Below, one piece after another: positions 1-5,854 of a DNA stretch of 6,306 nucleotides (position 1 is its first letter; every line of letters starts with the position of its first letter). The notes below the pieces were generated by a model that was given only the letters and a program-made list of their open reading frames with translations, ran no database searches and had not been told where the DNA came from. The DNA is taken from NCBI GenBank assembly GCA_016195505.1, contig JACPZN010000409.1, forward strand, positions 1-6,306, read 5' to 3'. A program made the translations under genes and the position numbers. Source of the stretch: Nitrospirota bacterium. Its GTDB lineage: Bacteria; Nitrospirota; Nitrospiria; Nitrospirales; Nitrospiraceae.

Positions 1-1
1 A

Positions 2-307
2 GGCGCGTACCGTGGGCTCTATCATGTCTTGTTAGGCGCGCTTTCGCCGCTCGACGGCGTGGGCCCCGGGGATATCCGCGCTGAAGAACTAGTCGAGCGC
101 GTGAAGCTTGGTGCTGTAGAGGAAGTCATTCTCGCCACGAATCCCACCATTGAGGGCGAAGCTACAGCGATCTATCTCACCAGATTGCTCAAACCCTTTG
201 GAGTGCGAGTGTCTCGAATTGCCTACGGGATTCCCGTTGGAATGGACATCGAGTATGCCGATGAAGTGACGCTGCTCAAATCCATCGAAGGGCGGCGAGA
301 TCTCTAA
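2..307 (+). CDS. recR: Recombination protein RecR, 3' part (5' end outside window)
   Basis: This is the C-terminal 101 codons of a protein normally about 200 residues long; the reading frame is open to the left edge. RecR works with RecO (and RecF) to load RecA onto SSB-coated single-stranded DNA at gaps during recombinational repair. What is seen is the second half of the Toprim domain and the C-terminal tail. The stretch [20 protein letters not shown] is the family signature, followed by [16 protein letters not shown] and the closing [16 protein letters not shown] block with its terminal EGRR. The N-terminal helix-hairpin-helix and the zinc-finger cysteines lie outside the window. One small deviation is a Tyr before GIPVG, where an Arg is usual (ARG-hP-G in most RecR). 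In many bacteria recR follows dnaX and a YbaB/EbfC gene, but that cannot be checked here. The identification is very secure. Confidence 0.97.
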   Translation, partial: GAYRGLYHVLLGALSPLDGVGPGDIRAEELVERVKLGAVEEVILATNPTIEGEATAIYLTRLLKPFGVRVSRIAYGIPVGMDIEYADEVTLLKSIEGRRDL

Positions 308-328
308 ACCCTGGAGGGTGTCCACCCG

Positions 329-358
329 TTGACCCTTTCTCGATCAGGCTGGTATAGT
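329..358 (+). promoter_or_regulatory. Sigma70-type promoter for dksA
   Basis: TTGACC (329-334, 5/6 to consensus) and TATAGT (353-358, 5/6) are separated by 18 bp. They begin 21 bp after the recR stop, so dksA probably has its own promoter and does not depend only on read-through from recR. The predicted transcription start, near 365, gives a leader of about 24 nt before the ATG at 389. Just upstream, 316-327 is an inverted repeat (GGGTG-TC-CACCC) that abuts the -35 and could be an operator. The promoter is inferred from sequence only. Confidence 0.6.
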
Positions 359-388
359 CCCGGCCTGTTTTCCAATGAATGGCCCGGG

Positions 389-844
389 ATGATCATGAAG
401 ATACGTACTGCCACAAAACGCGCTCCCTCAACCAGACTCTCAGTCACGGTCGTCGCTGTGCGTCCAGCTAGCAGGAAGAAGTCTGGTACAAAGAAAGCCA
501 AATATCCCGATATCCGCCGTGACCTCGAACGCCAGCGCGCGGCAATCCTTGATGAAGTTGGAGAAGTCCTGACGAACCGGCCTGACCTCGAGGCGTTTCC
601 AGACGTCAGCGATCAGGCCTCAGCCGAAGTTGACCAGAATTTCTCGATGCGGATCCGTGAGCGCGAGCGGAAGTTGCTCAAGAAGATCGATGAGGCGCTG
701 GATCGGATGAACACGGCGACTTACGGGATCTGCGAGCGCTGCGGGGGAGATATTCCCTACAAGCGACTCAAGGCCCGCCCCGTCACGACGCTCTGTATAG
801 AGTGCAAAACTCTTCAAGAACAGGAAGAACGAGCCCGCCGCTAG
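389..844 (+). CDS. dksA: DksA-family RNA polymerase-binding transcription factor
   Basis: DksA binds in the secondary channel of RNA polymerase and, with ppGpp, tunes rRNA, tRNA and amino-acid promoters. With the ATG at 389 the product is 151 aa, the same length as E. coli DksA, and the key residues fall at almost the same numbers. A Lys/Arg-rich N-terminal tail (1-40) leads into a coiled coil. The coiled-coil tip reads DVSDQA (D72, D75, A77), matching the DxxDxA motif that is needed for DksA activity. A C4 zinc finger follows, C115-x2-C118-x17-C136-x2-C139, with KRLKARP between the pairs as in DksA. The tip motif argues for true DksA rather than a short TraR-like protein. The TTG at 329 would add 20 residues, but it is the -35 hexamer of a good promoter. 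ATG 395 is an alternative start. Neither ATG has a strong Shine-Dalgarno sequence. No clear terminator follows. Confidence 0.93.
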   Translation: MIMKIRTATKRAPSTRLSVTVVAVRPASRKKSGTKKAKYPDIRRDLERQRAAILDEVGEVLTNRPDLEAFPDVSDQASAEVDQNFSMRIRERERKLLKKIDEALDRMNTATYGICERCGGDIPYKRLKARPVTTLCIECKTLQEQEERARR

Positions 845-1034
845 TCGCCCTTTTGCTTGGTCCCTCGTCGATTCAAGAACGTACTGCTACTCCACAGGTC
901 AGATGCATTGCCATGCGCCACACATTGTTGTCGGGACTTGCTGTGATTTGGTTTTTGGCTTAAATGGAGCCCAGGTATTATTGGTTTTTTAGCGCGATGG
1001 AAGGTATCCACCAAAATGTGGAGGGGGATAAGAA

Positions 1035-2183
1035 CTACTGTTTCAGGACTTTCATGCGTTCCTTGACGCGGGCGGCACGGGCTTCCTCTTCCGGGATTCC
1101 TTCGACCAGGGCAAGAAAAGTTTCGTATTCGGTCAGTGCACGCTTGGGGTTGGTTGGTTCGTACGCTTCCGCAAGATTGTATCGAGCCACGGCGTAATTA
1201 GGACGCAACGTAACGGCCTTTTCAAACATGCCGAGCGCTGCTGCTTTCTCTCCGAGCTTGGCATGGACGGTGCCAAGATTGTTCAGCACTTCCGGGATGT
1301 TGGGCCTGATGGTGAGTGACTGCAACATCTCCGCTTTCGCTTTGTCGAGTTGACCCTTGGCATCCCAGGCGACACCCAGCCTATGGTGCGCTTCGGCTAG
1401 CAACACCTTGTTTGTGAACCCGCTGGCGATCGATTTCTGATAGGCGTCACCAGCGATGTCATAGTTTTTGTCGCCGCAATAGGCCAGCTGCGCGGTTTGC
1501 CCGCGAGAGAATTGTTGCAACGACGGGAACGGCTCCTTATCTTCGCTCCCCTGGCTCTCAATTTTTTGTCCGCCTTTCCCCCCCGTCGGATTTCTAAGCC
1601 GATCCAGAAACTCGCGGCGGTATGGAGAGAACAGTCGCACGTAGGGGTCGATCGTAAATGATGCCTGAAGCAGGGTCGGATGCTCCCGTGAACCGGTCAC
1701 CAAGTATTGGGTCGTGCTTTTCTCATCCCCGGTTTCAAAGAGGGCGCTGCTGTCCATGTTCGCCTTTGTTTCCAACTGAGACACGTTCAAGTAGAACTCC
1801 AGCGAGGGTTTCAGCAGTGAGAGTGTGCGTCGAAGCACAGGATAGGGTTCAAGAGCTAGTCCTTTGGGAAAGGTGAAGAGAGCGCCGACTAAGAGTCCAT
1901 CTTCATCGAAAAAATATGACTCTTCTCCATCCGACGCACTTTTTGCCGGCGGAATCATGAGCTCCTGCCCGCTTCCCCATGCGTTCGATGTGTGGGTCGC
2001 GGGAGTGTGTTTCTTCAAGAACTCCGGCTTTCGTTCGCAGAGCGCTGTGGATTTAAGAAGCACGAGATCGGTTTCAGAGGGAGGAAGGTTCGGGCGAATG
2101 GGTGTCGCTGGACCGCATCCGACCATCACAGCGATAGCCAGGAGAAGGCTGGCGAAAAAAATATGTGATCTGAAGATGCTCAT
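1035..2183 (-). CDS. TPR-repeat lipoprotein of unknown function
   Basis: The product is a 382-aa putative lipoprotein. The N-terminus has a short polar segment, a hydrophobic core (FFASLLLAIAVMVG) and Cys23 in a VMVGC lipobox. I therefore chose the ATG at 2183 over an in-frame TTG at 2222, which would put 13 acidic or polar residues before the signal peptide. Residues about 35-185 form a domain I do not recognise. A Gly/Lys/Glu-rich linker follows (about 198-220). The C-terminal part carries tetratricopeptide repeats at about 263-295 (AEAHHRLGVAWDAKGQ), 297-329 (PEVLNNLGTVHAKLGE) and 331-359 (AVARYNLAEAY), with a weaker TPR-like segment at 225-257. TPRs are protein-binding scaffolds, so a role in an envelope complex is plausible but unproven. 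Upstream, the neighbouring lipoprotein transcript ends at a strong terminator, so this gene probably has its own start of transcription. I saw no convincing promoter for it and only a weak RBS (GGAT). Confidence 0.85.
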   Translation of the reverse strand: MSIFRSHIFFASLLLAIAVMVGCGPATPIRPNLPPSETDLVLLKSTALCERKPEFLKKHTPATHTSNAWGSGQELMIPPAKSASDGEESYFFDEDGLLVGALFTFPKGLALEPYPVLRRTLSLLKPSLEFYLNVSQLETKANMDSSALFETGDEKSTTQYLVTGSREHPTLLQASFTIDPYVRLFSPYRREFLDRLRNPTGGKGGQKIESQGSEDKEPFPSLQQFSRGQTAQLAYCGDKNYDIAGDAYQKSIASGFTNKVLLAEAHHRLGVAWDAKGQLDKAKAEMLQSLTIRPNIPEVLNNLGTVHAKLGEKAAALGMFEKAVTLRPNYAVARYNLAEAYEPTNPKRALTEYETFLALVEGIPEEEARAARVKERMKVLKQ

Positions 2184-2252
2184 CAAAAGATCCGCATAGG
2201 CTAAATCCTCTTGCTCTGACAATACACGATTTGAAAGGTCTTGGCGAAGAGG

Positions 2253-2291
2253 AAAAAGAAAGGCCTGCTTCTTTGAAGAGAAGCAGGCCTT
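2253..2291 (-). terminator. Rho-independent terminator of the small lipoprotein gene
   Basis: A perfect 13-bp inverted repeat (2260-2272 with 2279-2291, arm AAGGCCTGCTTCT) encloses a 6-nt loop. On the - strand it is followed at once by a T-rich tract (TTCTTTTT, 2260-2253). It starts 27 nt after the stop codon of the lipoprotein gene at 2319. The + strand side has no T-run, so it terminates - strand transcription and insulates the TPR gene downstream. Confidence 0.9.
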
Positions 2292-2318
2292 GTCGTAGCG
2301 GAAAGAACTTGTGCGGTG

Positions 2319-2654
2319 CTAACGGCGTTGTGCGTCCACCATATTGTCTTCGACTGTGTAGCCGCTCATGTAGGGGAACCAGCTTGCCAGAGTATAGAAC
2401 GGCCGGTTGATTCCATAGTCAAAGGCCTGGCCAATTGGGTGCAAAAGAAACCCGATCCAGCGAAGAGGGTTATCATTGACTGCGGATCCAGCAGCCGGGT
2501 CTGAATAGACCAGCGCGGTACTATCCAGAATGTTGTAAATACTGGTGGGTGGAGAGTATTCCCGCTCATCTGCACCTTGCTGGTGTGTCGTTCCGCAGCC
2601 TGCGGCGATGACGGTCAGCATTACGATACCAACAGCCCACGACGTTGCTCTCAT
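2319..2654 (-). CDS. Small lipoprotein of unknown function
   Basis: The product is a 111-aa putative lipoprotein. The N-terminus MRATSWAVGIVMLTVIAAGC ends in a lipobox with Cys20, followed by GTT. The mature part is short and begins with a Gln/Glu/Ser/Pro-rich linker. It then has a compact C-terminal block rich in aromatics and prolines (about 60-111): PLRWIGFLLHPIG, FDYGINRPFY, and FPYMSGYTVEDN, with DAQRR at the end. This block resembles small conserved lipoproteins I recall from Nitrospirota and deltaproteobacteria, whose function I do not know. The ATG at 2654 is chosen because GAGGT (2665-2661) lies 6 nt upstream and the signal peptide starts there. The frame stays open upstream only by running through the tRNA gene, so longer versions are artefacts. 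The gene has its own candidate promoter, a leader hairpin and a strong terminator, which suggests a monocistronic transcript. Confidence 0.85.
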   Translation of the reverse strand: MRATSWAVGIVMLTVIAAGCGTTHQQGADEREYSPPTSIYNILDSTALVYSDPAAGSAVNDNPLRWIGFLLHPIGQAFDYGINRPFYTLASWFPYMSGYTVEDNMVDAQRR

Positions 2655-2686
2655 AACATTACCTCGCTTGTTTCGATCCAAATCCG

Positions 2687-2705
2687 GAGGATCGGCTGGA
2701 TCCTC
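2687..2705 (-). promoter_or_regulatory. Hairpin in the leader of the small lipoprotein mRNA
   Basis: A perfect 7-bp stem, GAGGATC pairing with GATCCTC, encloses a 5-nt loop. It begins about 9 nt after the predicted transcription start and ends 21 nt before the GAGGT ribosome binding site. It has no U-tract, so it is not a terminator. It could stabilise the 5' end or bind a regulator. The structure is visible in the sequence; any function is inferred. Confidence 0.4.
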
Positions 2706-2720
2706 ACCAAACATAGAGGA

Positions 2721-2749
2721 AGTGTAGCCGACATCCCCTGTTCTGTCCA
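2721..2749 (-). promoter_or_regulatory. Candidate sigma70 promoter of the small lipoprotein gene
   Basis: On the - strand TGGACA (2749-2744, 5/6) and TACACT (2726-2721, 4/6) are spaced by 17 bp. The predicted start, near 2714, gives a leader of about 60 nt that contains the hairpin at 2687-2705. The promoter lies between the end of the tRNA gene and the lipoprotein start, so the two need not be co-transcribed. Confidence 0.45.
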
Positions 2750-2824
2750 GAATCCAAGGAATTTTGCCGTTCCCATGAAAATCATCACCTTGGAGAGTAA
2801 GGGGATGCCGCATTAGAAGGGAAA

Positions 2825-2899
2825 TGGTGGGCGATACAGGTATCGAACCTGTGGCCTCTTCCGTGTGAAGGAAGCGCTCTACCACTGAGCTAATCGCCC
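2825..2899 (-). tRNA. tRNA-Val (anticodon CAC)
   Basis: All cloverleaf arms can be folded by eye. The acceptor stem is GGGCGAT/ATCGCCC, 7 perfect pairs. The D arm is GCTC-AGTGGTA-GAGC. The anticodon arm is CTTCC-TTCACAC-GGAAG, with CAC at positions 34-36 reading GUG valine codons. The variable loop is AGGCC, and the T arm is ACAGG-TTCGATA-CCTGT. Discriminator A73 is followed by a genome-encoded CCA (2827-2825 on the - strand). The mature molecule is 75 nt including CCA. The gene diverges from trmFO and is followed on the same strand by the small lipoprotein gene. No terminator is evident directly after it. Confidence 0.97.
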
Positions 2900-2909
2900 A
2901 CGGAGGCGG

Positions 2910-2939
2910 AGTCTAGCACGGGGCAATTCTCTCATTCAA
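2910..2939 (-). promoter_or_regulatory. Candidate promoter of tRNA-Val
   Basis: On the - strand TTGAAT (2939-2934, 4/6) and TAGACT (2915-2910, 4/6) are spaced by 18 bp. A TGC directly precedes the -10, giving an extended -10 (TGnTAGACT). The -10 ends 10 bp before the mature tRNA 5' end, so transcription would begin only a few bases before the tRNA. After it comes a GC-rich stretch (CCGCCTCC) that could serve as a stringent discriminator. Confidence 0.4.
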
Positions 2940-2966
2940 TTGTAGGAAATCCAGCTGTTGGCTAAA

Positions 2967-2981
2967 CTCGGACATCCCGAG
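2967..2981. repeat. Small inverted repeat between divergent promoters
   Basis: CTCGG and CCGAG flank a 5-nt spacer (ACATC). The repeat sits 11 bp upstream of the trmFO -35 and about 27 bp upstream of the tRNA-Val -35, where a shared operator might lie. It is short enough to occur by chance. Confidence 0.25.
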
Positions 2982-2992
2982 CATCTGCTACC

Positions 2993-3022
2993 TTGACTTC
3001 ACCAAAACCCCGTTTCTAGAAT
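2993..3022 (+). promoter_or_regulatory. Sigma70-type promoter of the trmFO-xerC-hslVU operon
   Basis: TTGACT (2993-2998, 5/6) and TAGAAT (3017-3022, 5/6) are spaced by 18 bp. The predicted start, near 3029, gives a leader of about 29 nt with AAGGA at 3042-3046 before the trmFO ATG. It is the best promoter in the window and the only evident one for the four-gene operon. Confidence 0.65.
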
Positions 3023-3057
3023 GATCCCCATTATCCCCTGCAAGGATTGTCGATTGC

Positions 3058-4374
3058 ATGAGAGATGACATCGTCATCGTAGGTGGTGGTCTGGCCGGAT
3101 CAGACGCGGCCTGGCAAGCAGCAAACCGCGGCGCCAGAGTCACACTGTATGAGATGCGCCCGAAGGAAATGACGAAGGCGCATAAAACCGGAGGATTGGC
3201 CGAGCTGGTGTGCTCGAATTCCCTGGGTTCCACCGATCCGAAGAACGCGCCAGGCATTCTCAAAGAGGAAATGCGCCGGCTAGGTTCCCTGATTATCGCC
3301 GCCGCCGAACAATCCAGAGTCCCGGCCGGATCGGCGCTTGCAGTTGATCGCGACCGGTTCTCCCTTAACATTACTCAGGCGCTGGAAGGCCATCCGAATA
3401 TCAGAATTCTCCACGAGGAGATTGTCGACATTCCTACAGACTGCCTGTGTGTCATTGCCACCGGTCCATTGACGTCGGACAAACTCTCACAGGCCATTCG
3501 GGCCGCGACTCAATCACAGCACCTCTACTTTTTCGATGCCATCTCGCCGATCATCGATGCAGATTCGATCAACATGGATATCGTCTTCCGCGCTTCTCGC
3601 TACGACAAGGGTGGGGATGATTATCTTAATTGTCCGATGACGGAGGAGCAGTACAACACCTTCTATGACGCCCTCCTGGCAGCGGAGAAGGTGCAGCCGA
3701 AGGAATTCGAGAAGACACCCTACTTTGAGGCCTGCATCCCGATTGAGGTCATGGCAGAGCGCGGTCGGCACACCATGCAATTCGGCCCCCTCAAACCGGT
3801 CGGCCTGGAAGATCCCAGAACCGGCGTACAGCCCTCCGCAGTCGTCCAACTGCGGACGGAGAATGTCCATCGCACCTGCTACAACATGGTGGGATTTCAG
3901 ACCAAACTCACCTATTCGGAGCAAAAGCGCGTCTTTCGCCTGATTCCTGGTTTGGAACAGGCAGAGTTTCTGCGCTATGGGAGCTTACATCGCAACACGT
4001 TTATCAACTCTCCGCAGCTACTCACGAATACACTGCAATTCAAAGCTCGCGGCAGACTGTTCTTTGCCGGGCAGTTAGTCGGTGTGGAAGGCTACACGGA
4101 ATCTGCGGCGATGGGAGGCCTGGCCGGCATCAATGCAGTGCGAGCCTTGAGGGGACAACCGTTGGTGACGCCTCCGACCACGACGGCGCATGGATGCCTG
4201 GTATCTCATATTGCGTTGTCTGATCCCAAGCATTTCCAGCCGATGAACACGAATTTCGGACTTTTCCCTCCCCTACCCAACCCTCCCAGGGACAAAGAAA
4301 AGAAACGGCAAATGATTGCCCAACGGGCTCTTGAGGATTTCGAATCATGGATGATTCAATCCGGGCTTTCGTGA
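3058..4374 (+). CDS. trmFO: tRNA (uracil-5-)-methyltransferase TrmFO, folate/FAD dependent
   Basis: TrmFO makes ribothymidine at U54 in the T-loop of tRNAs, using methylene-tetrahydrofolate as carbon donor and FAD as reductant and methyl carrier. The 438-aa product is full length for the family. An N-terminal FAD-binding motif, [12 protein letters not shown] (8-19), opens the protein. ELVCSNSL (49-56) carries Cys52, the counterpart of B. subtilis Cys53. [14 protein letters not shown] (223-236) carries Cys226, the other catalytic Cys. TrmFO signatures FGPLKPVGL (242-250) and [19 protein letters not shown] close the flavin site. The start ATG has AAGGA 11 nt upstream, a little distant. The gene is first in the operon. 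Its last 28 bp overlap xerC, which suggests coupled translation. In other bacteria the same neighbour set often follows topA, but here a divergent tRNA gene lies upstream instead. The older names gid and gidA-like refer to this family; MnmG is longer and lacks these motifs. Confidence 0.97.
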   Translation: MRDDIVIVGGGLAGSDAAWQAANRGARVTLYEMRPKEMTKAHKTGGLAELVCSNSLGSTDPKNAPGILKEEMRRLGSLIIAAAEQSRVPAGSALAVDRDRFSLNITQALEGHPNIRILHEEIVDIPTDCLCVIATGPLTSDKLSQAIRAATQSQHLYFFDAISPIIDADSINMDIVFRASRYDKGGDDYLNCPMTEEQYNTFYDALLAAEKVQPKEFEKTPYFEACIPIEVMAERGRHTMQFGPLKPVGLEDPRTGVQPSAVVQLRTENVHRTCYNMVGFQTKLTYSEQKRVFRLIPGLEQAEFLRYGSLHRNTFINSPQLLTNTLQFKARGRLFFAGQLVGVEGYTESAAMGGLAGINAVRALRGQPLVTPPTTTAHGCLVSHIALSDPKHFQPMNTNFGLFPPLPNPPRDKEKKRQMIAQRALEDFESWMIQSGLS

Positions 4375-5312
4375 ACTTTCTTGGGGTCGAGCGCAATGCC
4401 TCGCGTGAGACCATTCGCAATTACCGGTCGGACCTCCAACAACTGGCGTTATTTCTCCGCAGAACCGACAACGCTCCACGTTCAATTCAAGTGGACCACG
4501 TCACAACGGAAGATATTCGAGCCTATCTCCACTGGCTGGATCGAAAGGGCGAGAAAGCCTCGTCACTGGCGAGGAAGCTGGCCTGCGTTCGGAGTTTCTA
4601 TCGGTTTCTTGTGCGCGAAGACCGGTCACAGAAAAACCCGGCGGAAGACATCAGGAGTCCCAAGTTACCGAAACCGCTCCCTCGGGTTTTGACTAAGGAC
4701 GATGCCAATGCTCTGATGGAATTTCCTGCTGGGCAGTCATTGCTATCTTTGCGGGATCGTGCCTTGCTGGAAACCTTGTACTCCACCGGCGCCCGGGTGA
4801 GCGAAACGGTTGGAATTAATCTTGGCGATCTCAATCAGGCAGAGGGAATTGTCCACTTGAGAGGTAAGGGCCGCAAGGAAAGAGTAGTCCCGATTGGTGA
4901 CATCGCAATGCAATCCATCAAGGAGTACCGCGATTCATTACGATCGTCAGCCGCTCGACCGAGTTCGTCAAGGTCCGTCGGCGATCAGCCGTCCGCTCCG
5001 CTTTTCTTGAATCATCGTGGGTACCGGCTCACGACGCGGAGCGTGGCACGAATTGTTTCTCGGTACTCCAGCCATCTCGCCGGCGGAGCAGTGAGCCCGC
5101 ATGCATTGCGGCATTCCTATGCGACTCACCTTCTCGATGAAGGCGCAGATCTCCGGTCGATTCAAGAGATGCTCGGACATGCGTCGCTGAGCACAACGCA
5201 GAAGTACACGCATCTGGCCGCCGATCAACTCGTTGCGGTGTATGACCGCGCCCATCCGCGGGCACGCCCGGCCGGTAGCACCATTCCGCGAAAGGAACAG
5301 AAGTCATCATGA
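4347..5312 (+). CDS. xerC: Tyrosine recombinase XerC
   Basis: XerC, normally with XerD and FtsK, resolves chromosome dimers at dif sites by site-specific recombination. The product is 321 aa, slightly longer than E. coli XerC (298). An N-terminal SAM-like core-binding domain (1-90) precedes the catalytic domain (about 111-300). All catalytic residues are present: R150 in TGARVSE, K174 in RGKGRKER, H252 and R255 in [12 protein letters not shown]278 in MLGHAS, and the nucleophile Y287 in QKYTH. The extra length comes from a Ser/Arg-rich insert at about 200-216 and a basic tail after residue 302. ATG 4347 lies inside the trmFO 3' end and has GAGGA 9 nt upstream. The stop overlaps the hslV start (ATGA). 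The operon position next to hslVU favours the XerC/CodV assignment over XerD, but the two are hard to separate by sequence alone. Confidence 0.92.
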   Translation: MDDSIRAFVNFLGVERNASRETIRNYRSDLQQLALFLRRTDNAPRSIQVDHVTTEDIRAYLHWLDRKGEKASSLARKLACVRSFYRFLVREDRSQKNPAEDIRSPKLPKPLPRVLTKDDANALMEFPAGQSLLSLRDRALLETLYSTGARVSETVGINLGDLNQAEGIVHLRGKGRKERVVPIGDIAMQSIKEYRDSLRSSAARPSSSRSVGDQPSAPLFLNHRGYRLTTRSVARIVSRYSSHLAGGAVSPHALRHSYATHLLDEGADLRSIQEMLGHASLSTTQKYTHLAADQLVAVYDRAHPRARPAGSTIPRKEQKSS

Positions 5313-5845
5313 TCATTCGGTCCACCACTATTCTCTGTGTCCGTCGTGACGGACAAGTGGCCATGGGCTGTGACGGCCAAGTGACCGTCGGGACCACGGT
5401 GATGAAGCACAATGCGAAGAAGCTCCGACGCCTCCATCACGATCAAGTGCTCGCCGGCTTTGCCGGAGCTACGGCCGATGCTTTTACACTTTTCGAAAAA
5501 TTTGAAGGCAAGCTGGAAGAGTATCGGGGCAATCTGACGAGGGCAGCAGTCGAACTCGCGAAGGATTGGCGGACCGATCGCGTCCTGCGCCGCTTGGAAG
5601 CGCTGCTGGCTGTGGCTGGTCGGGAGCAATCCTTCATCATTTCAGGGACTGGCGATGTCGTTGAGCCGGAGGACGGTATCCTGGCGATTGGCTCGGGAGG
5701 GCCCTATGCGTTGGCGGCAGCCAGGGCGCTTCTTGGCCATTCTCAACTGGAGGCCTCGGTCATTGTCACCGAGGCGATGAAGATTGCCGGTGCCATTGAT
5801 ATCTATACGAACCAGCAGATTCTTATCGAGGAACTACGAGGATAA
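5309..5845 (+). CDS. hslV: ATP-dependent protease peptidase subunit HslV
   Basis: HslV (ClpQ) is the proteasome-beta-like peptidase. Two stacked hexamers form a chamber capped by HslU ATPase rings. The product is 178 aa, typical of the family. The N-terminal nucleophile should be Thr6 (in MIIRSTTIL), so a five-residue propeptide must be removed, or the start must differ, to expose it. Counting Thr6 as mature residue 1, the active-site Asp17 (D22, in CDGQVT), Lys33 (K38) and Gly45 (G50, in VLAGFAG) are in place. The body carries [42 protein letters not shown] and [19 protein letters not shown]. The residue just before Asp17 is Cys (GCDGQVT), where Gly is usual. The ATG overlaps the xerC stop by 4 nt, so the two are probably coupled in translation. 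AAAGGA upstream is a rather distant RBS. Confidence 0.96.
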   Translation: MIIRSTTILCVRRDGQVAMGCDGQVTVGTTVMKHNAKKLRRLHHDQVLAGFAGATADAFTLFEKFEGKLEEYRGNLTRAAVELAKDWRTDRVLRRLEALLAVAGREQSFIISGTGDVVEPEDGILAIGSGGPYALAAARALLGHSQLEASVIVTEAMKIAGAIDIYTNQQILIEELRG

Positions 5846-5854
5846 ACAAGGATC

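Noticed and set aside
953..991. GGCT-N7-AGCC hairpin and downstream TTGGTTTTTT as a dksA terminator
   Set aside because: The stem is 4 bp and the T-run begins well after it. The gene's terminator remains unidentified.
1007..1022. TCCAC-N6-GTGGA inverted repeat after the TPR gene stop, as its terminator
   Set aside because: The stem is only 5 bp and no T-run follows on the - strand.
1864..2199. 111-codon open frame on the + strand
   Set aside because: It lies antisense to the lipoprotein N-terminal region, has no recognisable domain, and the opposite frame encodes a clear signal peptide and conserved-looking protein.
2180..2222. TTGTCA-18-TATGCG as a promoter for the TPR lipoprotein
   Set aside because: The -10 matches only 3 of 6 and would leave almost no leader before the chosen ATG.
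2763..2802. CCAAGG...CCTTGG inverted repeat after tRNA-Val
   Set aside because: Six-bp arms with a loop of nearly 30 nt and no T-tract make a terminator or specific structure unlikely.
2655..2885. N-terminal extension of the small lipoprotein frame (up to 77 extra residues)
   Set aside because: It runs through the tRNA-Val gene and the candidate promoter, and would bury the signal peptide. The ATG at 2654 with GAGGT fits better.
3514..3924. 136-codon open frame on the - strand inside trmFO
   Set aside because: It is a shadow of the trmFO coding frame, whose catalytic motifs lie in the same stretch.
5029..5629. Open frames of 127 and 134 codons on the - strand
   Set aside because: They are antisense shadows of xerC and hslV, with no family resemblance.
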